DNA from: WTGA01 sp965231865
Lineage (GTDB): Bacteria > Pseudomonadota > Gammaproteobacteria > Arenicellales > Poriferihabitantaceae
Direction of reading: 5' to 3'
Assembly (NCBI GenBank): GCA_965231865.1
Contig: CBDDOJ010000001.1
Location: 186,001 to 250,000, forward strand
Length of the DNA: 64,000 nucleotides
Below are positions 52,802-61,922 of this stretch, one piece after another (positions within the stretch are counted from its first letter, which is position 1; every line of letters begins with the position of its first letter). The notes beneath the pieces are model-generated. The model was not told where the DNA came from. It made no database searches and saw nothing but the letters and a program-made list of their open reading frames with translations. Position numbers and translations under genes: made by a program.

Positions 52802-54115
52802 ATGAAAGAAACACCGAGTTCTACAAACACGTACACGAAACAACAGTGGATAGCCGAACAGGCGAGAACATACCCGGACCGGGTATTCACGTCGTTGCAT
52901 CACCTGATTGACATGGAGTGGATGCACGAGGCGTATCGACGGACGCGGAAGGACGGGGCGACCGGCATTGATGGCGTGACGGCGGCGAACTATGAGAAGG
53001 AGCTGGAATCCAATCTAGAAGATCTCCTGAACCGGATCAAGTCAGGCCGCTATTATGCGCCACCGGTACGGCGTCACTGGATACCGAAAGCGGACGGCAC
53101 GAAGCGACCTCTGGGCATTCCGACCTTTGAAGACAAGGTAGCGCAACGGGCAATCGTGATGTTGCTGGAACCGATATACGAGCAGGACTTTCGTCCGTGC
53201 TCCTACGGTTTCAGGCCCGATCGGTCCTGTCATGATGCACTGGCCGCACTGCGTACGGGCATTATGGAAAAGGGCCAGCGATGGGTGATTGATGCGGACA
53301 TATCGAAGTACTTCGACAGTATCGCGCACAATCGCCTTCGGGAGGTACTCGACCTGCGGATCAGGGACGGCGTAGTAAGGAAGATCATTGACAAGTGGTT
53401 AAAGGCAGGAATCCTGGAAGCGGGAAACCTGAGACGGACGGATACCGGAGCTCCACAGGGATCAGTGATTTCACCAATGCTATCAAATATTTTCCTTCAC
53501 CACGTGTTGGATAAATGGTTTGAAGAAGAGGTGAGGCCCCGGATGAAGGGAAGCAGTCAGTTGGTGAGATACGCGGATGACTGGGTAGCCACCTTCGAGT
53601 TTGAAGGAGATGCCCGCCGGGTGCTGGCGGTGGCAGGTAAACGGCTTGGCAAGTACGGGCTTCGGCTCCACGACACCAAGACCCGATTCCTGGACTTCCG
53701 GCCTCCACAAGGGAAGACGCGAAAGCGGGACGCGAGCTTTGACTTTCTTGGATTCACCCATGTATGGGGGACATCGAGGAGAGGATACAAGGTGGTCCGT
53801 CAGTGGACGGCCAAGTCACGTTTTGCCCGAGCGGTCAGGACGGTGCATGTCTGGTGTAAAGCCAACAGACACCGGCCACTGAAGGAACAGCAGGCGTATC
53901 TCTCGCGGGTAATCACGGGACACTGTGGTTACTATGGACTGACAGGGAACAGCAAGCGTCTTTGGAGTTTCCGGTATCAGATGGTACGAACGTGGAAGCG
54001 GGCGCTATCGCGCCGCAGCCGCGATGGGAAGCTGAACTGGGATCAATTTAATGACCTGCTCAAGAACTTCCCACTGCCTGCCGCCAAGGTCACTCGATCA
54101 ACCTATGCTACCTGA
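52802..54115 (+). CDS. ltrA: Group II intron reverse transcriptase/maturase
   Basis: 437 residues from the ATG at 52802, which has a strong GGGAGGAAACG ribosome binding site; the longer upstream frame is structured intron RNA. RT domain: RKDGATGIDGVTAANYEKEL, KRPLGIPTFEDKVAQRA, PCSYGFRPDRSCHDAL, VIDADISKYFDSI, GAPQGSVISPMLSNIFL and the catalytic LVRYADDWV. A maturase (X) domain follows. No HNH endonuclease domain is present at the C-terminus, as in intron classes that insert through nicked or single-stranded DNA. Confidence 0.92.
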   Translation: MKETPSSTNTYTKQQWIAEQARTYPDRVFTSLHHLIDMEWMHEAYRRTRKDGATGIDGVTAANYEKELESNLEDLLNRIKSGRYYAPPVRRHWIPKADGTKRPLGIPTFEDKVAQRAIVMLLEPIYEQDFRPCSYGFRPDRSCHDALAALRTGIMEKGQRWVIDADISKYFDSIAHNRLREVLDLRIRDGVVRKIIDKWLKAGILEAGNLRRTDTGAPQGSVISPMLSNIFLHHVLDKWFEEEVRPRMKGSSQLVRYADDWVATFEFEGDARRVLAVAGKRLGKYGLRLHDTKTRFLDFRPPQGKTRKRDASFDFLGFTHVWGTSRRGYKVVRQWTAKSRFARAVRTVHVWCKANRHRPLKEQQAYLSRVITGHCGYYGLTGNSKRLWSFRYQMVRTWKRALSRRSRDGKLNWDQFNDLLKNFPLPAAKVTRSTYAT

Positions 54116-54129
54116 GCGAACCGGCGGTA

Positions 54130-54207
54130 TGAGGAACCTTGTGCGTCAATTGCGCTCGCAGGGGTCTGTGAGGAGAGGGGCGTGGAGACACCCCCTCTTA
54201 CTCGGAC
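54130..54207 (+). ncRNA. Group II intron domains V and VI
   Basis: A domain V-like hairpin (about 54130-54170, containing gtgcgtcaattgcgc) is followed by a strong stem pairing gaggggcgtgg-type sequence with ccccctc and closing in ctcttactcggac. The position just after the maturase stop is as expected. Confidence 0.6.
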
Positions 54208-54243
54208 ATTAATTTTAGAGGAAATCACAAGGAATATAAGACA

Positions 54244-55251
54244 ATGGTAGAAGTCGGCGTAAAGATTCCTGCACTTGAGAAGCTGCTAGAGGTAGTTAAA
54301 AGCGGAATTGGAAGTATTGCCGGTCCCGCGCTGGCTCCATGGACAGCTAGGAAAGAGAGCGAAGCTAAAGTTATCCAAGCAGAAGGAAAAGCAAAGGTGT
54401 TAAATATTGAAGCACAGGCGCAAGTGAAGGCGCGTAACTTGCTTATGTCAGACACTGATGCCTTGAACGGAGAGATCGAATTAAGTCAAGGGATCAGGCA
54501 ACGAATCGAATTTCAAGAACGAAAGCGTCAAGAAAACATTGAGTCAATCGTACATCAGGCCGCACTAGAACTTGAAGATTTAAGAGTACCCGTAACTAAG
54601 ACCGATCATGACTGGACCGCAAGATTTTTCCGCGAGGCGCAAGATGTTTCATCTGAAGAAATGCAAGCATATTGGAGCAGAGTACTGGCGGGGGAGATAC
54701 GAGAGTCTGGAACAACTTCAATCCGTACACTGGGGATTCTGAAGGATATTGATACAGCTACTGCACAGCTATTCACGAGGTTTTGTTCTTTAGCAATATA
54801 TCTCAAGAGTCACGATGGAAAAATTTATGACTGTAGGGTGCCATCGCTCGCTGGAAACGCAGCACAAAATTCTCTACTGAATTATGGACTCAGTTTTGAC
54901 GCATTGAATCGACTGAATGAATATGGACTGATCATCTCCGATTACGATTCGTACTTCCCATATCAGATTATTGAAGGCCTTGATAAAGTCAGTATATTGA
55001 AATTATATCATCAGGGTATTTGTTGGGATTGGATCATTAAGCAGGAAAACATTAAAAGCAAAACAATAAAACTAAGTGGAGTTAAAACGACGGTTGCCGG
55101 ATGTGAACTGTCAAGGGTTGTCTTCCAAGATGTAGTGACGAAATACACCGAGGCGCTCAGAAAGCACTTACGACGAAATTATCAAATAAGTATGAGACGG
55201 TCTAACCCGAATATTGCAAGAAACCCCGAAGGCTTGCAGTCAAACATATGA
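54244..55251 (+). CDS. DUF2806 domain protein
   Basis: 335 residues. The N-terminal 120 residues are charged, largely helical and probably coiled coil (ESEAKVIQAEGKAKVLNIEA; ERKRQENIESIVHQAALELE). The DUF2806-like core follows: DWTARFFREAQDVSSEEMQ, YWSRVLAGEIRESGTTSIRT, LGILKDIDTATAQLFTRFCS. No signal peptide or membrane helix is evident, although a glycine/alanine-rich stretch near residue 20 is mildly hydrophobic. The biochemical function of the family is unknown. The stop overlaps the start of the HEPN-like gene (ATGA). Base composition is AT-rich relative to the core genome. A defence role is inferred from context only. Confidence 0.65.
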   Translation: MVEVGVKIPALEKLLEVVKSGIGSIAGPALAPWTARKESEAKVIQAEGKAKVLNIEAQAQVKARNLLMSDTDALNGEIELSQGIRQRIEFQERKRQENIESIVHQAALELEDLRVPVTKTDHDWTARFFREAQDVSSEEMQAYWSRVLAGEIRESGTTSIRTLGILKDIDTATAQLFTRFCSLAIYLKSHDGKIYDCRVPSLAGNAAQNSLLNYGLSFDALNRLNEYGLIISDYDSYFPYQIIEGLDKVSILKLYHQGICWDWIIKQENIKSKTIKLSGVKTTVAGCELSRVVFQDVVTKYTEALRKHLRRNYQISMRRSNPNIARNPEGLQSNI

Positions 55252-55730
55252 CTACTCCAACGAATGCACATATTTTTAGGGCAATAGCCGATGGCGCCTA
55301 CAAGAAGATGTTGGAGGATATGGAAGATAGTGTAAGACCTGGGCCAGACGGGAATCGCATTATAGTTTTCGACCCTGAGCAGAAATCGTTCAAACAGGCG
55401 ATGATATCGATTGTGTTTACCTGTATCTGGCTGGAGGCCGTTCTACATCGTCTCATTGTTCAGAAATGTGGTAAGGAAAGATTCACGAAGGAGTTCGACA
55501 AAAGTTTATATGAACAAAAACTGAATTCGCTCGATTGCAAGGACGATGACCTATTGCAGAACGTTCAACGATTGCGAAAGGCAAGAAATCATCTTGTCCA
55601 CGAAAAGGCATACTGTCAATTCGACGATACAGGCAAATTCACAGGGGACCTGTGGGTAGCCCAGGGCGAAGCCGAAAACGCACGGGCGGTCATGCTTGGT
55701 GTTGAGAAATGGTCTGGATTTGCTGACTGA
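55248..55730 (+). CDS. HEPN-like putative ribonuclease, partner of DUF2806 protein
   Basis: 160 residues, mostly alpha-helical. LRKARNHLVHEKAYCQF near residue 120 contains RNHLVH, which fits the R-x4-H signature of HEPN ribonucleases, preceded by an aspartate-rich helix (LDCKDDDLLQNVQRL). An earlier helix (SIVFTCIWLEAVLHRLIV) resembles the first helix of the HEPN bundle. It overlaps the DUF2806 gene by 4 bp, so the two proteins are made together. HEPN proteins in bacterial defence cut RNA when triggered; here the target and trigger are unknown. Confidence 0.55.
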   Translation: MTTPTNAHIFRAIADGAYKKMLEDMEDSVRPGPDGNRIIVFDPEQKSFKQAMISIVFTCIWLEAVLHRLIVQKCGKERFTKEFDKSLYEQKLNSLDCKDDDLLQNVQRLRKARNHLVHEKAYCQFDDTGKFTGDLWVAQGEAENARAVMLGVEKWSGFAD

Positions 55731-56187
55731 GGTGAGAGCCTTCTTTTGGTCTAATCTAAGCTTTACTCACCATTTCTACCTTCTTTATATAATAGAAGCA
55801 TCTTTCCAGAGCAGTCGCTCCACGGATTTGATGGTTATCGGTTGAGGGTTCGTTTTCAATCGCGCCGATGCACTTTAATCGGATCAGCCCCGCGGACAGT
55901 GTTCTGATTCCCAACCGACTTCCGCAACAAACTCCGTGGGCAATGAGCGGCTCTCCGCAGAGAAAAGCGAAATCCCGTGACTGGTGGTTATTCAGGGCCT
56001 CGATTTTCTGGAATTTTTGCCACACTTCTTGTGGGTGCCTGCCCTCCAAGTGCCTTGGACGCCATCCGCAACAGCTTGTCTGACGGAAGTGTCGAGAAGC
56101 CGCTTTGTGCGACAGCGGCGACTACAGGAAAAGGAAAATTCACCATGCTGGGGTTATTTTCATGAGCTTGGTTTTTCTTTCGGAAAG
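55731..56187. other. Intergenic stretch at right side of defence island
   Basis: Between the convergent HEPN-like and SulP genes. Frames of up to about 98 codons on the minus strand (55756-56049) show no family features. Composition shifts back toward core GC within this stretch, so the right island border probably lies here. Confidence 0.35.
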
Positions 56188-58395
56188 TCATGTGAATTCC
56201 TCCTGCCCAACAGTTGACTCATCCCGAAAATCCCCGGCAAGCAGATATCGATACAGCTTGAGGGCCAACTGCTTTTCGTGCTTCTCGAGTGAGTGCCGGG
56301 CGGCCGGAGTCAGAATCATCGTCCGGCACACTTCGTCCGCACACACCGAGACCTCCGGGGCATCCGACACGGCCCTGGGCCAAATCGGGTCACCGGGACT
56401 GAACTGGTGGAGGCGCGTATTCGTGCCATCGTAGGCCGATGCCCGGCCGAAAAAAAGCAGTTGCAGTCCTGCCGACGGTGTATTTTCGCTTTTCAGGAAC
56501 TCACCGGGAGCATAGTCGCATGGCGTAAGCCAGCCTTCCAGTTCCTGCATCAAGTCCTCGAAACGGATCAGCCGTTCCAGATGGTGTTCAAGGTCATCGG
56601 TATGTTCCAACAAAATCGTACGCCGGCTGTCTGCTGCGGTACCCCCCGTTTTCCACCCCTCAATGACAATTTCCTCGCAGTACTCCAAAGCACGGTCCGT
56701 ATTCGGTTCAAATGCCAGACAGGAAAATACCGAAGCGGGAAGATTGAGTTCCAAGCCTGACCGGAACGGCTCCGACACGGCGCTCAGGACGACCTTGACC
56801 CCTGCCTCGTTCGCCGTTCGCAGAGTCCGGGACAGGGCACTGACCGCGGAGAAATCCAGACCGGATACGGCAGTAAAATCCAGTATCCAGCAGGCGGGGG
56901 GCGAAGGATCCTTCAGGGTCCTTTTGAGGCGATCGGTCAGAAGGCTGATACTGCCGAAAAAGATGTAACCGCACAGCTGATAGGCCTGGATGCGCGTGCC
57001 TTCCTCCAACAGGATCACGCGGTCGGGGACCGAACGGGCCTTGTTGCTGTGACGTTCACGGGCGGTGAACCGGCTTTCAAGGGGATCCACACGGCTGAGG
57101 CGCACGACGAAAAACACAAGAGAGGTCAACATCCCCACTGCTATGCCCTCAAAGAGACCGAAAAAGACAACGACGACGAATATCACGATGATGATGCCAT
57201 ACTCCGTCCAGGGCAGGCGATGGCGATTCTTCGCCAGCCCCTCGTCCAGCATGACAAGGCCAGCAAAAACAAGAATGCTGCCGATGAGTGCCGTGGGGAC
57301 GAACTCCAGCATCCCATCGCCGAAAAACAAGGCGACCCCGATGACACTGGCAGCGAACAACCCGGTCAGCCGAGTCGTGGCCTTGAGGAGCATACTGCGC
57401 AGCGAGGAAGGGACAATCAGCGTCGCCACCGTCCCGCCTCCCAACCCAGCCACGATACTGGTCCATCCAGATGCCCTGAACTCCCGATTCCAGTCCAGGT
57501 CCTCATTCGCCGCCAGTTCAAACCCGGCGAGATTCAGGATGATGCAGATGAAGGCAACCAGCACCAGCATCAGCATGTCGGGGACCTTGCCCCCCAGTGC
57601 GCTCCATTCCACATGCACCAGGTCGGACGGAAGCACTGCCGGCCACAGATTGCCTTCCGCCGTGCTGGTGAGCAGCAAACCCATCGCTCTGGCCTCGTCG
57701 CCGGAAATGTCGAGGGCGCCGAGAGCAAAATGGTAGACAGACACTGCAACCACCACGCTCACCGGCAATATCAGTGCATTCCTCCAGTGCCGGATCGAAA
57801 AGTAGAGTACGGTTCCATACGCGACACCCGGGGCCCACGTCCACAGTACGGCTGGCTCCAGAAGAACGGAAGCCCCCTGCCATTCCAGCTTCGCTCCCAT
57901 GAGGGACATGGCCGCCAGGCATACCGTACCTCCGATCCCCGCCACGAACCCGGCTGCCACCGGATAGGGAATGAAACGCACGAGGTGGGCAAGGTGAAAA
58001 CGTCCGATCATCAGGGAACACATGCCGGTGACAATGGCACTGATCATGAGTGCACTGACCGCGGTAACGAACAGCACTTCCCCCTGCAGTTCCAGGGTGG
58101 CGACAATCGTGGCCATGACAATCACCAGTGCCGGCGACAATCCAGCAACGGTGCCCCGATAACCCCCCAACAATGCCATGAGCAGGCAGGCGGCGAAGTT
58201 TCCAAACAGAATCAGGCCGATCCCCTGGGAGGAATAGGGCGCCAGCGCGCCGGAGAAAATAAAGCTCCCGAAAGCGACCTGGGCAACGAGCAGCCCCAAG
58301 CCGGAGGTGAGCCCGGCAGACAAGGCCGGAACCGTCTTCGCGGACCGGATATCCGAGCGAAGCTCGGACGCCATTTCCCTGAATGCGGAGATCAC
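56188..58395 (-). CDS. SulP-family anion transporter with STAS and cNMP-binding-like domains
   Basis: 735 residues. Residues about 20-430 hold 10-12 membrane helices with SulP features (AGFVAGIGGTVCLAAMSLMG, GLGGGTVATLIVPSSLRSML). A STAS domain follows (about 450-570: WILDFTAVSGLDFSAVSALSR, where a phosphorylatable serine normally sits). The last 150 residues (CDYAPGEFLKSENTPSAGLQ, LLFFGRASAY, FSPGDPIWP) look like a degenerate cyclic-nucleotide-binding domain. Such fusions transport sulfate, bicarbonate or carboxylates with cytoplasmic control. The substrate is unknown. Confidence 0.87.
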   Translation of the reverse strand: MISAFREMASELRSDIRSAKTVPALSAGLTSGLGLLVAQVAFGSFIFSGALAPYSSQGIGLILFGNFAACLLMALLGGYRGTVAGLSPALVIVMATIVATLELQGEVLFVTAVSALMISAIVTGMCSLMIGRFHLAHLVRFIPYPVAAGFVAGIGGTVCLAAMSLMGAKLEWQGASVLLEPAVLWTWAPGVAYGTVLYFSIRHWRNALILPVSVVVAVSVYHFALGALDISGDEARAMGLLLTSTAEGNLWPAVLPSDLVHVEWSALGGKVPDMLMLVLVAFICIILNLAGFELAANEDLDWNREFRASGWTSIVAGLGGGTVATLIVPSSLRSMLLKATTRLTGLFAASVIGVALFFGDGMLEFVPTALIGSILVFAGLVMLDEGLAKNRHRLPWTEYGIIIVIFVVVVFFGLFEGIAVGMLTSLVFFVVRLSRVDPLESRFTARERHSNKARSVPDRVILLEEGTRIQAYQLCGYIFFGSISLLTDRLKRTLKDPSPPACWILDFTAVSGLDFSAVSALSRTLRTANEAGVKVVLSAVSEPFRSGLELNLPASVFSCLAFEPNTDRALEYCEEIVIEGWKTGGTAADSRRTILLEHTDDLEHHLERLIRFEDLMQELEGWLTPCDYAPGEFLKSENTPSAGLQLLFFGRASAYDGTNTRLHQFSPGDPIWPRAVSDAPEVSVCADEVCRTMILTPAARHSLEKHEKQLALKLYRYLLAGDFRDESTVGQEEFT

Positions 58396-58734
58396 GCGAT
58401 GATCGGGCGGTGATCTCGGAGTGCCCCGCTAGCCAAACGGACTACGAGCGGCAGATCAAGCAGGGACCCTGATGCAGCAGGCATGAGATCGAGAGGCACT
58501 ATGTGTAGGCCATTGATCATACTCCAATGGAGGAAGCCGATCAATTCCGCGCACGAATCCGCTTGGCTGGTCCGTCCGAAAAACCCGGAGATTTTCACGG
58601 AGAAGGCAATTTAATGTAAAACAGACCGTGCATTTGTCATAAAATCGCCCCGTTTGATTTGTCACTGGCAGATTGGTTGATCTGCAGGTTTTCAAACCAT
58701 TGCAAAAACATACCTGTTGAACTGTAAAATCATC
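58396..58734. other. Divergent promoter region between SulP and metF-like genes
   Basis: 339 bp containing the start regions of both divergent genes. The right half is AT-rich and suitable for a promoter. No known riboswitch or clear operator was recognised. Confidence 0.35.
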
Positions 58735-59637
58735 ATGACCCAGAAAAATAATATCCAGAAGTTTCTCAATGGATTTACCGCAGAAACCACCCCGGGGTCT
58801 GCAGCAAAAATTGCGGATTTTCGCGAGCACCTGAAACCAGATACGGTGGTCTACATCACGTTTCTGCCGGGGTCCGATTTCAGCGATACCATTTCCGTTG
58901 CAAGACGGCTGAGGAATGAAGGGTTTATTCCGGTCCCTCACTTCGCGGCAAGGAGTATTCCAAACGAAAAGCATTTCGATGACTACCTGCAGAAGATCGT
59001 TGGGGAAGCCGGTATCGACTGGGTGCTTTGCATCGCCGGTGCGGTGGACAAGCCCGTAGGTCAGTATACCAGTTCCATGGAATTGCTGGATTCCGGCCTG
59101 TTCGACAAGCATGGGATCAAACGGATCGGTTTGGCCGGTCATCCGGAAGGCAGTCCGGACATGACCGACGAGTCCATCATGGCGGCTGTAAAATGGAAAA
59201 ACCGTTTCAGTGAACGCAGCGATGCCGAAATGTACCTGGTCACCCAGTTTGCATTTGAAGCCGAACCCGTTATCGCCTGGGACAGGATGCTTCAAGCCGA
59301 AGGCAATCAACTGCCCATACATATCGGAATCCCCGGTCTTGCGACCCTTAAAACCCTGCTGATGCACGCCAGGGCCTGCGGGATTGGCAATTCAATACAG
59401 TTTTTAATCAAGCAGACGAGAAATGTCTCCAGATTGATGAAGGTCAACACCCCCGACAAGCTGGTCGTCGACCTTGCAAATTATCAGGCCAATGACCCCG
59501 AGTCCGGGATTACCGGCGTGCACGTCTACCCACTGGGTGGACTGCGCCGAAGCGCAAAATGGAGTTATGCGGTTGCCAACGGGGATTTTACCCTGGACAA
59601 CAAGGGAGGATTCCGGGTCAACGTTGACCTGGATTAG
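58735..59637 (+). CDS. Methylenetetrahydrofolate reductase-family protein (MetF-like)
   Basis: 300 residues from the ATG at 58735; an in-frame ATG 18 bp upstream is less likely. The TIM-barrel pattern of MTHFR is visible: DTVVYITFLPG (strand 1), VARRLRNEGFIPVPHFAARS (folate/FAD region), KRIGLAGHPEGSPDM and VTQFAFEAEPVIAW (the QF-F-E type motif). It is more divergent than housekeeping MetF and of the kind associated with methylamine/dimethylglycine catabolism, which fits the FAD/GcvT and MttB genes 55 kb away. It would interconvert methylene- and methyl-tetrahydrofolate. Confidence 0.8.
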   Translation: MTQKNNIQKFLNGFTAETTPGSAAKIADFREHLKPDTVVYITFLPGSDFSDTISVARRLRNEGFIPVPHFAARSIPNEKHFDDYLQKIVGEAGIDWVLCIAGAVDKPVGQYTSSMELLDSGLFDKHGIKRIGLAGHPEGSPDMTDESIMAAVKWKNRFSERSDAEMYLVTQFAFEAEPVIAWDRMLQAEGNQLPIHIGIPGLATLKTLLMHARACGIGNSIQFLIKQTRNVSRLMKVNTPDKLVVDLANYQANDPESGITGVHVYPLGGLRRSAKWSYAVANGDFTLDNKGGFRVNVDLD

Positions 59638-59846
59638 CCCTGGTTCCGGGTCCGGATTTTTTGTACACCCCCTCCCCCCGAAGCACCACGACCATTGACC
59701 GGAAACACCAGACCGGTTGCCCTTCGGGTCATGGCCAATGGACCGCCAAAGCCTGTCCGGTTCAGGGAGGAGAGAATGCCATGGATCACACAGCTATCGG
59801 CCCACGCAGGAACCGCAAAACAGCAACCGCCCACCGTAATAGAAGA

Positions 59847-60503
59847 TCAGCTGTCCCGGATAATCAGCACATGAAATCTCCTGGGACCATGGGCTCCGTA
59901 GACAATCGTCTGTTCGATATCCGCTGTTTTCGAGGGACCGGTTATAAAATTAATCGCTCTTGGCTGGGGTTCCACCAGGGGCCAGAAATCTTCCATCGTC
60001 GGCACCAGCAAGATTTCCCTGAGAACCACGATGTTCATTTCGGGCAGGAAATTCAGGGTGACAGGTGACCGGGAAGAGGACACCATGACCACGGTTCCCG
60101 TTTCGGCAATTCCTGCAAACGCCAGGGTCACGGACACCTCATCCTCTTTGACCGCCCGCCGGTGCTCGATTTCCAGGTGGGCCCAGTCCAGCGATTCCAT
60201 CACCGGGTCGGGAGCGGCCACGATTCTCCGGTGATTGCCGACTGCCCGCAAACAATCCCGAACCGCCCCGGGCACCTGCGCCATGCAGTCCAGCCGGGTC
60301 CAAGTCCCGTGCACCCTTTCCAGCATGGTGATGAACTGCTCCACGCCACCGGTTGCCCTGCCCGGCCCATAGTCGGGCCGGGGCAGCCGGATTCGGGACC
60401 GCCCGGTCTCCGGGTTTCCCGCAGGACGGATATTCATCCGGATCCGGGATAAAATTTTCTCCCTGGCGTTCACGGTTTGGTTTGACCCCTGCCCTCTTTC
60501 CAC
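59847..60503 (-). CDS. lutC: LUD-domain L-lactate utilisation protein C
   Basis: 218 residues. LUD domain: VTLAFAGIAETGTVVMVSSS near residue 130 and NFLPEMNIVVLREILLVPTMED, as in LutC/YkgG. It forms, with LutA and LutB, an iron-sulfur L-lactate dehydrogenase complex that feeds electrons to the respiratory chain. The start overlaps the end of lutB by 34 bp. Confidence 0.88.
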   Translation of the reverse strand: MERGQGSNQTVNAREKILSRIRMNIRPAGNPETGRSRIRLPRPDYGPGRATGGVEQFITMLERVHGTWTRLDCMAQVPGAVRDCLRAVGNHRRIVAAPDPVMESLDWAHLEIEHRRAVKEDEVSVTLAFAGIAETGTVVMVSSSRSPVTLNFLPEMNIVVLREILLVPTMEDFWPLVEPQPRAINFITGPSKTADIEQTIVYGAHGPRRFHVLIIRDS

Positions 60504-61912
60504 TGTTTCTGGAATGTTTTTCGACTGGGAGCCGGCAAATCACGACTGGCCACCCAGGGTCCTGCAAACGGCATCCATCCGAACCGTCCCCTTTTGGGTC
60601 CGGGCAGGAGTTTCTGCACCCAGTGAAGCCCTTCTCCGAAAAGGTTGCTCACCCGCTGGTACCGGCGGGGCGAAATGGCCAGCCGATACCAGATCCACAT
60701 CCAGAACCCGGACAGGCGACTGGTGTGATTCGATTCGGTCAGGTCCGCCCGGTGTTTTCTCAACAGGGCCGGCAACGGGATATTCACCGGGCAGACGGTT
60801 TCGCACCGGCCGTTCAATGAGCAGGCATAAGGCAAATCCGCCGCCTGGCCCTGCCCCACCAACAGTGGCGTCAGCACGGAACCCATGGGTCCCGGATAGA
60901 CCCAGCCATAGGCATGTCCGCCAATGCTCGTATACACCGGGCAGTGATTCATGCAGGCACCACACCGGATACAGCGCAGGATATCCTGGTATGCCGAGCC
61001 GAGAATCCCGGAGCGCCCGTTGTCCAGAAGGACCACATGAAACTCTTCCGGCCCGTCCAGGTCCTGGCTTCTCCGGGGTCCGTTGAAGACCGTGGTATAC
61101 ACCGACATCACCTGCCCCGTTGCACTGCGGCCCAGCAGCCGGAGAAATCCTCCCAGGGATTCCAGGTCCGGGATGACTTTTTCCAGGCTGGCGACCACAA
61201 TGTGCACCCTGGGAAGGGAGGACGAGAGGTCCCCGTTCCCTTCGTTGGTGACAATGACGGCAGAACCCGTCTCGGCCACCAGAAAATTACTGCCCGTGAT
61301 GCCGACATCGGCACTGCAGAAATGATCCCGCAACACCTCGCGAGCCTGGCTGACGAGGTCGGTCCGTTCCCGGGCTTTTTCCCCATACCCCAGTTTTGCA
61401 TGATGATCATGAAATAAATCAATCACATCCTGCTTGGATTTGTGCAGGGCCGGGGCAATGATATGGCTGGGGGTTTCCTTGGCCAGCTGAATAATATATT
61501 CGCCCAGGTCCGTTTCAACAACCTCATATCCATGGCCTTCCAGGGAATGGTTCGTGGCCGCCTCCTCCGACACCATGGATTTCCCCTTGAGGATTTTACG
61601 GGCATTGGCCCGCTTGCAAATCTCGAGAATCCGTTCATTGGCTTCCTCTCCATTGTTCGCCCAGTGAACCTGGCCGCCGTTTTCCACCACCTTTTTTTCG
61701 AACTCAAGCAGGTAATGGTCCAGATGTTCCAGCACATGGTTCTTGATGGCTTCCCCGAATTCCCTGAATTCATCGAAGTTCAGCAGCTTGTCGGTTTCGC
61801 GTTTGCGGGTATGGACAAATCCCGCTTCCGCTCGGTCCAGGGCCGCACGCAGGTCTTCATCCAGCAGGGCACGCCTGGATGCCGGACCAAAATTTCGGGA
61901 CAGGACTTCCAA
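60470..61912 (-). CDS. lutB: L-lactate utilisation iron-sulfur protein B
   Basis: 480 residues. An N-terminal LUD domain (TDLVSQAREVLRDHFCSADV; GITGSNFLVAETGSAVIVTN) is followed by two 4Fe-4S motifs, CIRCGACMNHCPVY and CSLNGRCETVCPVNIPLP, typical of LutB/YkgF. It is a central electron-transfer subunit of the Lut lactate oxidation complex. It starts 10 bp after lutA. Confidence 0.92.
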   Translation of the reverse strand: MEVLSRNFGPASRRALLDEDLRAALDRAEAGFVHTRKRETDKLLNFDEFREFGEAIKNHVLEHLDHYLLEFEKKVVENGGQVHWANNGEEANERILEICKRANARKILKGKSMVSEEAATNHSLEGHGYEVVETDLGEYIIQLAKETPSHIIAPALHKSKQDVIDLFHDHHAKLGYGEKARERTDLVSQAREVLRDHFCSADVGITGSNFLVAETGSAVIVTNEGNGDLSSSLPRVHIVVASLEKVIPDLESLGGFLRLLGRSATGQVMSVYTTVFNGPRRSQDLDGPEEFHVVLLDNGRSGILGSAYQDILRCIRCGACMNHCPVYTSIGGHAYGWVYPGPMGSVLTPLLVGQGQAADLPYACSLNGRCETVCPVNIPLPALLRKHRADLTESNHTSRLSGFWMWIWYRLAISPRRYQRVSNLFGEGLHWVQKLLPGPKRGRFGWMPFAGPWVASRDLPAPSRKTFQKQWKEGRGQTKP

Positions 61913-61922
61913 TGTTCAGACG

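Larger units (their letters stand above)
52287..54207 (+). mobile_element. Group II intron with encoded reverse transcriptase
   Basis: An intron-encoded reverse transcriptase gene (52802-54115) is preceded by about 500 bp of structured GC-rich sequence and followed by domain V/VI-like hairpins. The 5' end is placed tentatively at a GTGTAGCCC sequence (the usual start is GTGYG) and the 3' end near 54207, after the ctcttactcggac that closes the last hairpin. The exon boundaries are uncertain by several bases. It is inserted just upstream of the DUF2806 gene and in the same orientation. No interrupted host gene was recognised. Confidence 0.75.

Noticed and set aside
57049..58413. 454-codon plus-strand frame opposite the SulP gene
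   Set aside because: Translation is rich in His, Gln, Arg and Gly repeats, typical of the reverse of a membrane protein gene.
58396..58734. Folate or SAM riboswitch upstream of the metF-like gene
   Set aside because: No conserved core or pairing pattern of known folate, SAM or cobalamin riboswitches could be recognised in the region.
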